Assembly: GCF_037975245.1 (NCBI RefSeq)
Contig: NC_092570.1
Coordinates: 17,031,418-17,084,917 of the forward strand
DNA: 53,500 nt
Source of the DNA: Apostichopus japonicus
Taxonomy: Eukaryota; Echinodermata; Holothuroidea; Aspidochirotida; Stichopodidae
Reading direction: 5' to 3'
Numbering within the stretch: the first letter of the stretch is position 1; each line of letters begins with the position of its first letter. The position numbers and the translations under genes are program-made. Shown here one piece after another: positions 37,933 through 53,472 of the stretch. Below the pieces are notes generated by a model. That model was given only the letters and a program-made list of their open reading frames with translations. It was not told where the DNA came from and did not search any database.

Positions 37933-38989
37933 GCGTCACACACACAAACACACGCACACTCATCTGCCTGCATGACTGCATAGGTTACGATTATCATCGA
38001 AACCAAAATGGTGTACATTAAAACTTTCAGTTACAAGACTGTATCTTAGCCCCCCCCCCCCGTTTACTCACTTGGGGATGAAAGTGTACATCCCCCATTT
38101 TTCTGAACTTACATAACACTGCAAAAATATTGTGGCGAGGTGACATACTTTTTCTGGGGCGGATGCACCAATGCCCGAAGCCCCCTCTCACATGGGGAGT
38201 TGGATTCAATGACCCCATGCAGGGTCACACCCCTCCCTTATAAAATTATGTCAACCGTGCTACAGCTTTACGTGAGTGGTCTGCATACAAAAGTGGCCCG
38301 AGGACGATATTTCAGCAACCCAAACGAAGTTACGAATTTATTTATATCGTTCAAAACACGCGTGTACATGTATATCATTTAAGACAAAATAGGTTGTACT
38401 TATTCCTTCAGATCAATTTATTTAAAACAGAAGATGAACACAAACATAATGAACGGATTTACGATTTGATGCCTTTTGCATTGACTTTACACACAATTAC
38501 AGTTGAAACACAGATAACATGTAGTCAGTATACCAACCCCCTACCACTCTCCTCTTGCTAACCCTACACTCAACCCCGGCCACCCTACCCATCACCTTCT
38601 ATCACAAGAATCGCCGAAGTGATTTAAATATGCTAGAACAAATGAACTGATGGACACCTATTCTCAAAACTTCAGTTTTATTGTGTTATTCTTGTAGCAT
38701 TCACCTTCACTTAGACGTTCAGTTGTCTCTTTTGACACTTCTCAAATGTCTAAAACAACTTGGATGGCCAGAATCTCAAAGAAAGCACTTTTGAAAATTT
38801 CATCTGAAATTTGCGGCTGATACAGACGAAGACTTATATACATATACATTTAGAGGAGACAAATGCGGAAACATCATATTTTATGTGGGAATGTTTTATG
38901 GCAAAGTAATGAACGATGTAACATATACTTGAAAATAAAATAAATTGGTTAATGAAATGTATGTTTAACAATGAGTTCTTTCACATTTT
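37933..38989. other. Intergenic, no gene recognised
   Basis: CA-rich start, a C-run at about 38050-38062, and otherwise AT-rich sequence. No exon supported. Confidence 0.5.
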
Positions 38990-39190
38990 TTTTCGGTCAG
39001 GGTTGTATCTGAATGGAATGCCCTTCCACAATCTGCCATTGATGCTACCAGTATTAATCAGTTCAAGGGACAGCTTTGGACAGATTTCTGCAATGTAGGG
39101 GAGTTAGAAGAGCTGAGCTCTCTCTCCCTTCTTCATCCCACACTACATCTGTCTAGTGATGAGGCGTGGGATACAGGTGAATACAGGTGA
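38990..39190 (+). pseudogene. C-terminal fragment of a LINE reverse-transcriptase polyprotein
   Basis: One frame reads FSVRVVSEWNALP, then INQFKGQLW, and ends GEYR with TGA at 39188-39190. The RVV.EWN.LP ... FK..L pattern marks the extreme C-terminus of non-LTR retrotransposon ORF2 proteins. The frame is intact for 63 codons after the Arg at 38999, but no reverse-transcriptase core lies upstream. It is a 5'-truncated remnant of a different family from the one at 7.6-8.0 kb. Confidence 0.75.
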
Positions 39191-40182
39191 ATATCATGAG
39201 CAGTCAAAGTGTAACGCGATTTGCATGGAACGCCAAAGATTCTCTAGCAATGGATGACACAGTACTGACAGATAACGTTCATAAACATATAGTTGATGTT
39301 AACCTGTTTGCTGCCGTTGTATAGCAATGTGTACACAACAGCACCAAGCAGATTTAATGTACCAGTTTACAACATGCATTTATCTCCCAGCAAATATTAA
39401 TCATATTTGGTGAGCTATGTAGCGTTCCATAGACTTGCCATATTACGGTATAGCACTAGCATATGAAATCTCGGTAGTTTCCGTAGGTAGTTCCCCTTTG
39501 TAATTATGCGAATCTGTTGCATGGTTACGGCCAATATCAGTCATTATCTCATATTATGTAGTAAAGTTAACCTTGAGATTTTGGTAAAATCGTTTGATAC
39601 ACTTGCATCTGTCATATTACAGGTCGGCAGCTAACTATAGCTGTTAATGAATAGCCTATAACCACTTCAGCCCGATAATTATATGCAAAAAGAGCTAGGC
39701 TATAGGTTAAGGCTAAGCACACAGATATTATGCCACTTTTTAAATTGGTTGGTTCCCCTTCCCAACTCAGAATTCCTGATCATAGGCCTATCTTTACTCC
39801 TTCTGTGTGGGGCGGGATAAGGGAGCAGGGTTTGTGAGTGTGTGTGTGTGTGTGCGGGGGGGGGGGGGGGGGGTTGACTTAAAGTTCATATTACATGTAT
39901 GAGTTTTTCTGATGGAGCAATCGATAGTAATGTGACCCTTTTCATAACGTGAAACAATTACACCCTTTGGAAATATACACTAAATATCAACGACATCTCA
40001 GAATGTTTACGGTGATAAATAACGGTTATAACTTTGAGCGAATATATATAACTATAAAAAAAGTCATAATAACAATTTTCAGCTTTCAACCTTTTTCTTA
40101 AAGAAAAAAGAAATCAATATATTTGGTTCAAATCTGATAGACTTGTTAACAATAATATTCCAATGAATAAGTTCTCACTTTC
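39191..40182. other. Intergenic, 3' side of gene 2
   Basis: No gene. A (TG)n run followed by a G-run lies at about 39836-39874. I could not pick a convincing polyadenylation signal for gene 2. Confidence 0.5.
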
Positions 40183-43688
<3,506 letters not shown>

Positions 43689-43746
43689 GTTTGCCTCGTT
43701 TACATTTGAAAGTTAAATTAAACACTTGACTTTCATTAATTTCATT
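43689..43746 (-). other. Gene 2 5'UTR part of the first coding exon
   Basis: On the minus strand TTTTATTCCCTCAG is an excellent acceptor; splicing there leaves 58 non-coding bases before the ATG. The matching donor lies 120 bp upstream. Confidence 0.6.
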
Positions 43747-43866
43747 CTGAGGGAATAAAATGATATTAATAGTGAATTAATGATAATTATGATGATAATG
43801 ATCATAAAAATAATACCAATCATACCAATAATACAGTCTTAAGCAGAAACGGTAATATTTACTTAC

Positions 43867-43925
43867 CTTTAGACGGTAATGATCGGTTGTTTCATGCTAT
43901 CGGCTCTCGCTAAAAGGGGAAAATG
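43867..43925 (-). other. Probable gene 2 non-coding first exon
   Basis: Ends ACCGTCTAAAG at a GTAAGT donor (43866-43861). The upstream limit is estimated from the TATA-like box at 43951-43960. The resulting 5'UTR intron is 43747-43866. Confidence 0.5.
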
Positions 43926-43950
43926 GATATGTTTCCTTCTTCTGTATGCC

Positions 43951-43960
43951 TATTTAAATA
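43951..43960 (-). promoter_or_regulatory. TATA-like box of gene 2
   Basis: TATTTAAATA (palindromic) lies about 84 bp upstream of the 5'UTR donor, which would put the start of transcription near 43925. Confidence 0.4.
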
Positions 43961-43989
43961 AGGAGTACACAATCATCTGGTTAATGTCG

Positions 43990-44590
43990 TCTTCATAAAT
44001 ACTATCAAATCCAAAACAAAGAATACAAAAGAGTGAATGTGGGTGTGTCCTATCCTGCAAACAATGCCTCAACGAGATTGAAGGCTATTATGACTGACCT
44101 ATGCCATACACAACAGTGTGATAGGCCTCATACTAAACTATAAACTTTAGGTTGAATAAGTCAAATCTCGTATCTGCCACTTAACACTGGTGATTGCAGG
44201 ATACTTCCTTCTACAACTTTCATGCTTCATCGGACTAGCGAACAAAAATATTGAGTTTGTTCTGTTTACTCTGCCAAGAACAATGAACTTGGTAAGCGTA
44301 TAGGCTCACGGCCAATATCGATACACAATGAGTCAGAATTGTACACATAGGTCTTCTAGGTTGTTCTATAACGGCTTGTAGTACTTATTATATGGCTGTT
44401 CGTTAACCTTGTAATAACGACCTTAACGCAAAGAGATCTCAGTACCAGACGCACAACAATTTACAGTTATTATTCCTATTTTTATTTCGAATCCAGCTAA
44501 ACCGAGCCCAAATTTGTTTTAATTCAAGGCGAATCCGTCCGTCCGTCCATCAATCCGTCCAACCGTCTGTCTATATAATATATAAAACAT
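43990..44590. other. Intergenic upstream of gene 2, no gene recognised
   Basis: No gene recognised. CCGTCCGTCCGTCCATCAAT at about 44537-44556 is a short tetranucleotide run. Confidence 0.5.
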
Positions 44591-44599
44591 ATAATAAAA

Positions 44600-44705
44600 A
44601 TAATAATAATAATAGTCATCATCATCATCATCATCATCATGATAATCATCATGATCATGATCATGATCATGATCATCGTCATCGTTGTCGTCGTCGTCGT
44701 CATCG

Positions 44706-44781
<76 letters not shown>

Positions 44782-44782
44782 G
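44600..44782. repeat. Compound ATC / ATGATC / GTC microsatellite
   Basis: TAA-rich start, (ATC)n, an (ATGATC)n hexamer block at 44650-44677, a GTC-rich block at 44678-44710, then about 75 bp of pure ATC. Poly-Asp and poly-Met frames are artefacts. Its plan parallels the 21.7-kb microsatellite. Confidence 0.96.
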
Positions 44783-47700
44783 GTATATATTCGGAATATG
44801 TGGTAGGCTTTTCAAGGAAAACCTCTTTATGGGATTGTGGTAGTACACTACGATGCATTCTTCTCGATATTTAAAGGTATTCTCTCAGCTAATCTGGTCT
44901 CACGTATTTCCCGATTTAAAAATAAAAGCAATGTCGCCCTCTATTTAGCGACAACAGATTCATTCCTTTAATGTGGCATTCTCATGCTTAGCTATAAACA
45001 TCCTAGCTATAAACAGGATATGGATCTGGGCATTGTTACCGCAAAGTTCTCAGGTGTCCGAAATTCCAATCTGTATCTCAGTTCTGCGTACCCTATAGGC
45101 CTACTGTGTAATCGTAGTGTGCGCTATGTGCGTGCAACTTTCCGCTGGTTCACAATGGTGCTGTAAACAATTTTTCTATTGGCTATGGAACAATGCATTT
45201 GTCAGAGCAGGGAGCTGCTACTCTAACAGAAGCTCCCTGGTCAGAGTAAAACAAATCCTCCATGCGACGGGGGCAAACACTTTTTCCCGAGTTTCGCTGG
45301 CATGTCGTACGACAGCTACAGACCGAGGGATCTGCTGCACTTCAAATATTCGCATCGCTACTTTGTGATAAATTGTTCTAATCCATTACGTTAAAAGTAA
45401 CTTTTTGATAGATAAATAGTAATAAACTAAAGGTACACACTTTTTTTAGTTTTGTTGCTGGCAATCCACATGATATTACGTCATTAATGGAACTTCAAGG
45501 CTCACAAACTGGTGTTTGTGCAAACGTTTGCGAAAGTTTAAAATACACGACTGGTTTATAAAGTTTAATAATCTCTAATTTTACATTTTACAAGAAAGTG
45601 GACTCCTTTCCATATGAGGGACTGCTCCATGAGACATTTAATGGCTCAATGAGGTATAACGTGTTTGAGGGTGACAAATTATAACAAGCTTATTGAAATC
45701 CATGAGCACTATTGACTATATTACTTGACTTTCTAGCATATTTTTGCATAATTTGCATAATATTGTTGCATAATTGATGACCTTTAATATTAGCCATTCT
45801 AACCATCAATTGAATGTGTTTATTGACTGATTGTTTGCTGGATTGCTGGCATGTCACATTGTTGTTATGTTTGAAATCATTTGATTGATTATTAACATTA
45901 ATCATGAAAGTTAGCCGTTTCTTATAGTTTAATGAATATGATCTTCAATTATGTTCCGGTTTGTAGGAAATGATCGAAGAAATTGCAAAAAACGCAGCAA
46001 AAGAAATCGAGTAATTAAAACGTTGCTTTGGGTTTTATCGTGAAACCGATATGGACTTGCCATGGATGGATGGAATTATTTGGAGTATATTGTATACAGT
46101 CTGCTTTGTGTGCAGTCGCGTATGACGATCCTTTGTTGTGTTGGACAACAGATAAGCCACAGTAACACGCAACAAATCAAGTGTCAGACAAAATGGTTGA
46201 CAAATACGATCCCATGTTGCAAACCATATATATATACATAACAAACATGGATATTATATAGCGATATATTCACCTATGCATGACTGCTTCCAGCTCCATG
46301 GTGGCCAGAAATTCTGAATTGAAGGGGCACCAACGATTTACGGATGGGGCACAAAAAATTAAAGGAGGGGCACGATATTCCTGTCCTGTATCTTGTCACG
46401 TGTGTTGTACACGCGATGATGGCGGAAATGGATTCACATGCATTAGTCTTTAAGAGGGCGCTCGTGAGGGGTGAATCATTGTGTGCTAACGTCACCGTTC
46501 GGAATCATTACGATCTTTAACCAAATTTCTGCTACGGCCTTTATTTTCGTAGAAGCAATTCTGAGTGCCATGAGATTGTCTCAGCTTATCCCTTTTTAAA
46601 TATAAAGAGAGAGAGAGAGAGAGAGAGATACCGGGTCTTCTTGGAAGATCCGCATATCTAATCATGGACGGAATGATAACTTTATAGTTTTCTGAATATA
46701 GGAAACTAAATGTCATTGATTGAGAATTACTGCCAGTGAAGTTATCGTGAGCTACCGATTTATTGTGTCTACATCACTGACATGAGTCGCACTATCTCCT
46801 AGTAATGAGTGTCCGTAGGACGCCCTGACACTCATTACTGCCACACCGGCAAAGGTATTGTTACTTACTTGACGTATACAAATACAAAGTGATCCTGCTT
46901 ATGTGTGAACGGTTAGTATACAGAGACAATTCTCTAGAGTTGGTGTAAAATGCATTTTCCTCTTCTCTAACTATAGTTAGCCTGATTCCCCCCCCCCCCC
47001 CGAAAACTTCCAGAAGAGTTCTAAATAGCTCGAAATTGTTTGGAACAGAATATCGTATATATATATATAATGGCTTTTTGTTGCCCATTGCAAGCTATAA
47101 CTTGTAAACAATATAGCTAACTTAAACTACGTCGTCATCTGATTGATATTTGCGTTTGCCATTCATCGACATTCGATATTGTCACAAGCCCAGTCAAATG
47201 TAACGAATGCCAAAGAAAATCAGTTTATGACACTACAGCATATATACGGAGAGAAAAACAACGGTTGTTAACGTACTGAAAAAAACAACAACGGTTGTTT
47301 ACGTCAAGCAAAAACTATGTTTAGCCGTCAAGTTATAAATGGAAATGAATTGTAAAGCTAAAATTACAACACAAATGAGTCATTCCTTAAGTTAAAAATG
47401 TTTTCGGAAATTCCAGATAATGACGTTTAGAAAAAAAAAACACAATAATTTTGAGCTCCTGTGGCAGAATGAGTCATTCATTACATAATGCCAAAACGAA
47501 AATAACATAAAATGTGTTTTTGATTAATATTCCTATGAGACTCATCCAAATAAAATCAACAATGTTGCCACGTCATTTGTTTCTTTTTAACCGACTCACA
47601 GTTAGGCACTGTGGGTCCTTCTCCAACCCCAAAACTCCACCCCGAAAAGAGAAATTTTTAGACGTGAAAATGGTTCACACTGTATATTGAGGCTATGCAT

Positions 47701-48018
47701 TATATCTCTATAGGTCTATTCGTAAGATTGTTATTATATTATTGTGTGTGTATGTCGGCTTGAAGAAAAGGGGTATATACCTGAAGCTGCGTCTGGGAAT
47801 GAGAGAGGTACAAAAGAGGGACGCGGGTGGGAGGAGGTGGGGGAAGTGGGTGGGTGCAGGTGGAGGCAAATAATATTTTATAAACGAGGTAAAAATTTTA
47901 CTTATTTCCCAATTTCACAGGGCTTGAGTTAGATGGGAAAATGAGAAACAAAGAGAATTCTTTTCTTGGGGTCGCCGCGAAAGAACTAGTATAGAGATAT
48001 AAAAGTGTTATTATATTC
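44783..48018. other. Intergenic between genes 2 and 3, no gene recognised
   Basis: About 3.2 kb without a supportable exon. Contains an imperfect inverted repeat (GCAGGGAGCT ... AGCTCCCTGG) at about 45207-45240, a (GA)n run at 46605-46628, a perfect 13-bp hairpin at 46801-46839 and a C-run at 46988-47001. Confidence 0.5.
46801..46839. repeat. Perfect 13-bp inverted repeat, 13-base loop
   Basis: AGTAATGAGTGTC pairs with GACACTCATTACT. Too short an arm for a typical microRNA precursor; role unknown. Confidence 0.85.
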
Positions 48019-48021
48019 AAA

Positions 48022-48263
48022 GATACTAAGATATCTCTTTAAATCAAAACTTTTTTATATATTCTCTGCATATGTACATAAAATACAAATGAAAGGTTTT
48101 ATTATATGTTACATGTTTATGTGAAATATGTTTATATATATGTATATATATATATATATATGTATCTATACATATATATATATACAAACATATATATATA
48201 CAAATATATATATATATATATATATGTATCTATACATATATATATACAAACATATATATATAC

Positions 48264-48294
<31 letters not shown>

Positions 48295-48391
48295 TCTATA
48301 CATATATATATATACAAACATATATATATACAAATATATATATATATATATATGTATCTATACATATATATATATACAAACATATATATAT

Positions 48392-48447
<56 letters not shown>

Positions 48448-48655
48448 GCAAAAGGATTGTCAGGGCAACGAAATAAAAACAAGTATATAGTTTTAACCTA
48501 TGTACCTCTTAATGTTTAACGTCTAATTTTCGATGCTGATACTAAAGATACTAAGATATCTCTTTAAATCAAAACTTTTTTATATATTCTCTGCATATGT
48601 ACATAAAATACAAATGAAAGGTTTTATTATATGTTACATGTTTATGTGATATATG

Positions 48656-48687
<32 letters not shown>

Positions 48688-48786
48688 TAATAGCAAAAGG
48701 ATTGTCAGGGCAACGAAATAAAAAACAAGTATATAGTTTTAACCTATGTACCTCTTAATGTTTAACGTCTAATGTTCGATGCTGAT
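48022..48786. repeat. Tandem duplication, copies of about 522 and 243 bp
   Basis: AAGATACTAAGATATCTCTT starts at about 48020 and again at about 48545. Both copies continue through TTATATATTCTCTGCATATG to a TA-rich core, then resume with TAGCAAAAGGATTGTCAGGG and end near CGATGCTGAT (about 48530 and 48785). Flanks are almost identical. The core is about 320 bp in copy 1, with four units of about 60 bp (TATGTATCTATACATA ... ACAAACATATA ... ACAAATATA), but about 45 bp in copy 2. Confidence 0.92.
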
Positions 48787-49957
48787 CTCGAAATTTACAT
48801 GAAACACTGAAATTTATATACAGTTAAGATCAAGTACAAACTTTGGCCATCAAATGCCTCAAATATTCAAGGTCTCATCTAGACCCCGTATATATAGCAT
48901 CTCTGAAACTCTTAAGATTTCTTCTGGTGAAGACTCCACAGACCCCAACGGCATTTTTGGTATTTTATTCTCTCATAACTTCCTATGTACGCCATTGATT
49001 CACTGCAGAAGATAATATGAAAGGCTATACGCATTCCCACCTAGTTAACTTACATAGTAGAATTTGCCTTCGTTCAAGGCCGCCAGAACATAGACATTTT
49101 TTTTTAAGGCAGTTGCCAACTGCCGTTTCCTCACGCGATACGGTATGTCACATAAAAATATCCATAACATGACTTTCTCGATTTATGCTAGAAGTGGAAT
49201 CAGTTTTGTGTTTTACTCCCTCAGCCTCTTATTGGCTTAAATACCATGTTGGAATAATCCTCTTATTTAACCATCGAATGTCTAAAAACGTAGCATTAAA
49301 TCAATTTGTCAATTCTTTTGGTTTCACCACAATCAGTCAAGAGTTTAAACTCTTTAACCTCCAAGCAGAAAAACAAATTACGTTATCGATATTTGCAAAC
49401 ATGCAGGAGGTATTCTACTCAATTCTCCTAATTTTGATACTGTCACTTGAGTCAAGTTGATCTTGACAAAAGTCTTAATAATATTCTATAATTTAGGAAA
49501 AATTAAAGAAGAGCGTCAGGCTTAGTTTGATAAATTGCAATGTTATTTCCGTTTGTCTGCAGGTTTGGTGAAACTGTTGACCAATTATTGAACGTGCTTA
49601 ACGGATTAGAGGAAGGCCTATATCTCCTTTGATCCGTGTTCCATTACTTTCTTTGTTCATATACATTAAGTTGTCATAAGTGTTAAAAATATACATATAT
49701 ATATTTTGATATGTAGTCATCATACATATTGAACACAGAATGAAGCCGATGGTAGATCGATAACAGATACTATCACGTGACGTCATCCTATCCTTTCTCT
49801 TTTGCGGACGAAGATAAGTCATTGAAACATGTTTATGCAACAACATCTGCGTTGAACTAGAAAACTGTTAGACTAACGCAGCCACTGATTTGAACGACTG
49901 CAGGAAGGCTATCATATAGATGATGTGGTTGCCGTGGTAACATCAATCAAATTTTCA
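48787..49957. other. Intergenic, 3' side of gene 3
   Basis: No gene recognised. A 91-codon frame at 49185-49460 has no known domain. No clear polyadenylation signal was found for gene 3. Confidence 0.5.
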
Positions 49958-50182
49958 TCACAAAATCAGTCTGCTTTCGTAGTGGAGTAGAAATATTTGG
50001 TATCCATCTGATTGGCCTGGGGCGCTATCAAAGATGGCGTGGGATTTATGGTAAGTGATTAATTCTGCTAGAGAGTCAAAAACTAGTTCGTTTATTTTGT
50101 ACCCGTCCATTGTCGTTTGTACAACAAGATGTAATATCCGACCATCGACACCAGTCGTAGCGCAGATAGTAAAGCTGCCAGG
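49958..50182 (-). CDS. Gene 3 terminal coding exon (second half of SH2)
   Basis: Begins PGSFTICA after a TCATACAG acceptor and ends YESRLIL then TGA. It has the ILHLVV strand with the conserved His and the VFDSLAELITYHKSHAIF helix region. The Met at 50212 in the same frame is intronic. Confidence 0.88.
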   Translation of the reverse strand, partial: PGSFTICATTGVDGRILHLVVQTTMDGYKINELVFDSLAELITYHKSHAIFDSAPGQSDGYQIFLLHYESRLIL

Positions 50183-52369
50183 CTGTATGATAAAAAAATA
50201 TAAAAAAAACAAGAAGATATGAAAAAAAGGTATTCAAATGAGGTTCATCGGTCACAGTTTCTCACTATATACATTAGTCTTTTTCAGTACAGCCTAGTGT
50301 ACCTTTCTTTTTCACCAAGCTATTTTCCCGTATCTATTTGCTGTACTGCCAAGAGAACGCCCGCGGCAACGCTTTAGATTGATACTATAGGTTTGTATCG
50401 GACAGATCCTCGGGCATGTAAAATACAGTCGTGGTAGGCAGACACGGACTCCGAGGCATGTACAGTTTGCAGAAAAAGAATATTAAAAACGACTTGGCCA
50501 AGACTAACTATACATTGACGATATACCACATTTGTTTTTTTTTTGTACAAAACAGTTGCATGTTTTGCTCTTTTTTATTATTTTTTTTATTTTGATAGTC
50601 TGGTGTTTTATCATTAACTTGAAATTATCAAATATTTGTTAGGTGCGGTACACACGAATAAGAGCCTTTACATTTCCACGGCACCCAAATTATCCAGTCA
50701 TAAACAAACACTGATTTTTTTATTATTTTGAATAATCTTATCTGCCGTCGGTCGGGTTTTATTTTCGAATTAAATATAACTTGCAAAAGTCATGTAGAAC
50801 AAAACTAAAATCAAACTCAAAAGAACTGTCTCCTTTTAAAGTCTCAGTACGTGTTTGTCAAATTTAAACTTCGACCTTACCAGCTTGCTTCTCTAAAAAC
50901 TCAGTTAAACCGACACCGTTCTGTGCAATTTTCATATCAATATTCATTATTTTTTATATCTGTTATCTGTCGTTGCTGAATAAAATTCGCCACATTTATT
51001 AACGAGTCCGTAGATTCTACAAACTTCAATCAAAATTTGCAAGCCCCCGCCCAACAGATCATTCGCCAATCCAATCTTTCTTTAGTTTGTTTACGACCGT
51101 TAGACCTAGGCTTGCTTTTACTTTCGTGGCTTGCATGTCTTAGGTCCCTGCTCTTGTATCTTTCTCTCGGTCTTACCGATGTAGCTGGCCAAATTGTGTC
51201 ATTTTCTTCCATTACAATGTATAAATAGGTGTTTTCAGACGTTTCCTCCGTGGAATTGTAAAAAGTGGATGCTATAGAGTATAGGACTGCGTTACTTGAT
51301 CGGGCCGCATGTGTAGACTATTTTGTTGACATTTGTGTAGTGAACATGCCGATATGGGTACATTTAGAATAAGAAACATTTTGAATCTACTTCGGAAGCT
51401 TGTTTTCCGAAAATCATCAGCAAACACGTATTGAGACTTTATTGTTATATATGCTATTATACGACCCAGTAATTAGGAGTTTTTTTTTATCATCAATGAA
51501 ATTTAAAAACTATAACCAAACTTCTTTTCATTCTATTTTAATCAAATACTTACGTATGATTCGGAATCTCTCACCAAGAAGTGATTTGCAAAACTCTTCA
51601 TTGGTTTTAAAATATTTTCAGCTGCTTGCCGTGTACACGGACTATGGTACCAAGGCCAATAGAACAACACGCTATCTTTGTCCGGTTTTTCGTCCACACG
51701 GGATCTCGGTATTAACCCCATTTTGCCATCTCTGTTCCGTGCCACCCACACGGAATCTACGGTAGTCGGTCTCTGGATGATATCTAACTGCTCCATTGCC
51801 GAAAATCCTAATTCGTCGCTCTTAGTACTAAGGAATGAGATCTTCGCTTCGACGGTAAACTGATAAAGCAACGGCAAACTGCCCTCCATTTTGAAAGATT
51901 CTTGGGCATAGTGCTGTGGAAACCAACCTCTCTTCCCGTTACTTGCACCAAAAAACCACCCATCTGATCGCCTTTCTATAATTTTGATGACGTCATCCTT
52001 TTGAACCCTCAACTCAGTGGATGCGCAAGCTGCCGATGGTATGTAATTGTCAATGGCTATGCACACATTTTGATCCAATGGCCTCTGGCGTGTCCTATTA
52101 GTCCGCTCTTCTATAGATCTTATAAACCTGTCTCTTTGTAACCAATCCAGTTTGGTTCTCTTCTTCATTTTATTGATTGGAATGAAACCATATCTACCTG
52201 CAATATTTTGAGCAAAGTATAGACCTTTCCTGTGAGGAATATCATTAATGAGGAGAAAGTGACTCCCTTTAGTAAATGTTAATCCACTGGCAGTATCTTT
52301 TGGAACGAAACTACCCTTAGCTTCTAGAAAGACCAAATCATTTCTACTTGCTTCTCTCGCCTCCGCCAT
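49958..52369 (-). CDS. Gene 3: Nck-type adaptor, SH3-SH3-SH3-SH2 (346 aa, two coding exons)
   Basis: Exons 52369-51554 (272 codons) and 50182-49958 (74 codons plus stop), phase 0; the intron is 50183-51553, GTAAGT to ATACAG. SH3-1 is residues 11-70, with LYFAQNIAGRYGFIPINKM in place of the Trp pair and PSNYV. A basic linker 70-98 (KRTK, RTNRTRQR) follows. SH3-2 is 103-156 (AIDNY, DGWFFGASNGKRGWFPQHY). SH3-3 is 171-226 (VEAKISF; VWVARNRDGKMGLIPRSRV). SH2 is 240-341 with WYHSPCTRQAAENIL, the complete FLVRDSES motif (Arg267) and His290, so phosphotyrosine binding looks intact. The C-terminus runs about 5 residues past the last strand. The start ATG has a strong context (ATCATGGCG). It is closest to gene 2 in domain content and linker spacing. 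Family knowledge: a phosphotyrosine adaptor recruiting proline-rich effectors. Confidence 0.9.
50183..51553 (-). other. Gene 3 intron, 1.4 kb
   Basis: AT-rich with T-runs. A 60-codon frame at 51030-51212 on the minus strand (basic, Arg/Lys-rich) is unrecognised and may be a retroelement scrap. Confidence 0.6.
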
Positions 52370-52389
52370 GATTCAAGAGTGTTTTCCAG

Positions 52390-53472
52390 CTGCAGACGGT
52401 AAAACTTTATACTGTGTGTATAATTTTCTTGCCAAATACGCAAAATCCAATACTTTCACCTCGTCCCAACGTACACGTACAGTACGTCAATTAACTCAAC
52501 AGAGGGACGTACATAGTGTTACGTGACTGATAAAAAAAAAACCGTCCAGTTAGGATGTGAATCTCTTGATCTGCAATAGAAAATAGAAGGGAAAAATGTA
52601 GCCAAACGAAAATAACAAAATTGGATAAAAAGATTCAAGAAACCAGAAGAAATCAAATTAGATATGTATGTGCATTTAGTAATGAAATGTGCGTGGTAAA
52701 TAAATAACATGCATTTTAAAGACAAAACACTTGGTAATTTAGAGCAGTGAGGAAAAATATAAGTAAACACGCGCGCGCACGTACACAGGCGTACCCACCA
52801 ACACACATAGCATATATACACAGAGCAGTAATTTTAAGCTACCGTCGGAATTCAGAATTATGATATATAGTTTAATTAATGTTCTCTTTGGTTGAACACT
52901 ACGTAAGGAATGACAATAGGTAATGTTACTGGAAATGAAGACATTATCAATGTCTTATTCTGCAGACATAAATCCGCATTTTGCTGGTAAGAACGGATAT
53001 TGTTTGGCAATGTTGCTGAAAGTCAGATATCAATGCATGCAGTTATATACACATACAGTTGAAGAATGTTGCATGTTTAATAAAAAACGGTATATCATCG
53101 AATAACACTCCACACAAGGTTTATCGCAAAATATTGTGCTCTCTTTGTATCAACCTCTTATTGGAGATGTGCGGTATTTCAAAGGAACTTCTGTTTAGTT
53201 TCGTATGAAGAGCAAAACCTATACTTTCAGGCTAATATCTGTTAATGAACTTTCGACTCGACTGGAACTTGTCTTCTCTGTGTCGGAAGAACACAGGTAT
53301 ATATATTATATATTTCAAAATGGTGGTTTCTGAATCTGACTGATAGGTACGCCATAACTTAGAGAGTAAAAGGCTGTTTGATTAGGCCTACTTCAAATCT
53401 GGGCTTTTTTTTGTATAAGGCGACCAGATATATTGGGCCTTCGGTCGATAGAGTGAGAAAAACATAACTTAC
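52390..53472. other. Upstream region of gene 3, possible 5'UTR intron
   Basis: On the minus strand GTCTGCAG at 52390-52397 could be an acceptor 20 bases before the ATG. A GTAAGT donor at 53472-53467 follows CAGTCTAAAA, wording close to the gene 2 first-exon end (CCGTCTAAAG). Alternatively a TATAAAG at 52405-52411 (minus) could start a very short leader. No coding sequence is seen here. CGCGCGCACGTACAC-type sequence lies at about 52770-52785. Confidence 0.4.

Noticed and set aside
46801-46839. microRNA precursor
   Set aside because: Arms of 13 bp are too short for a usual precursor stem; retained as a hairpin only.
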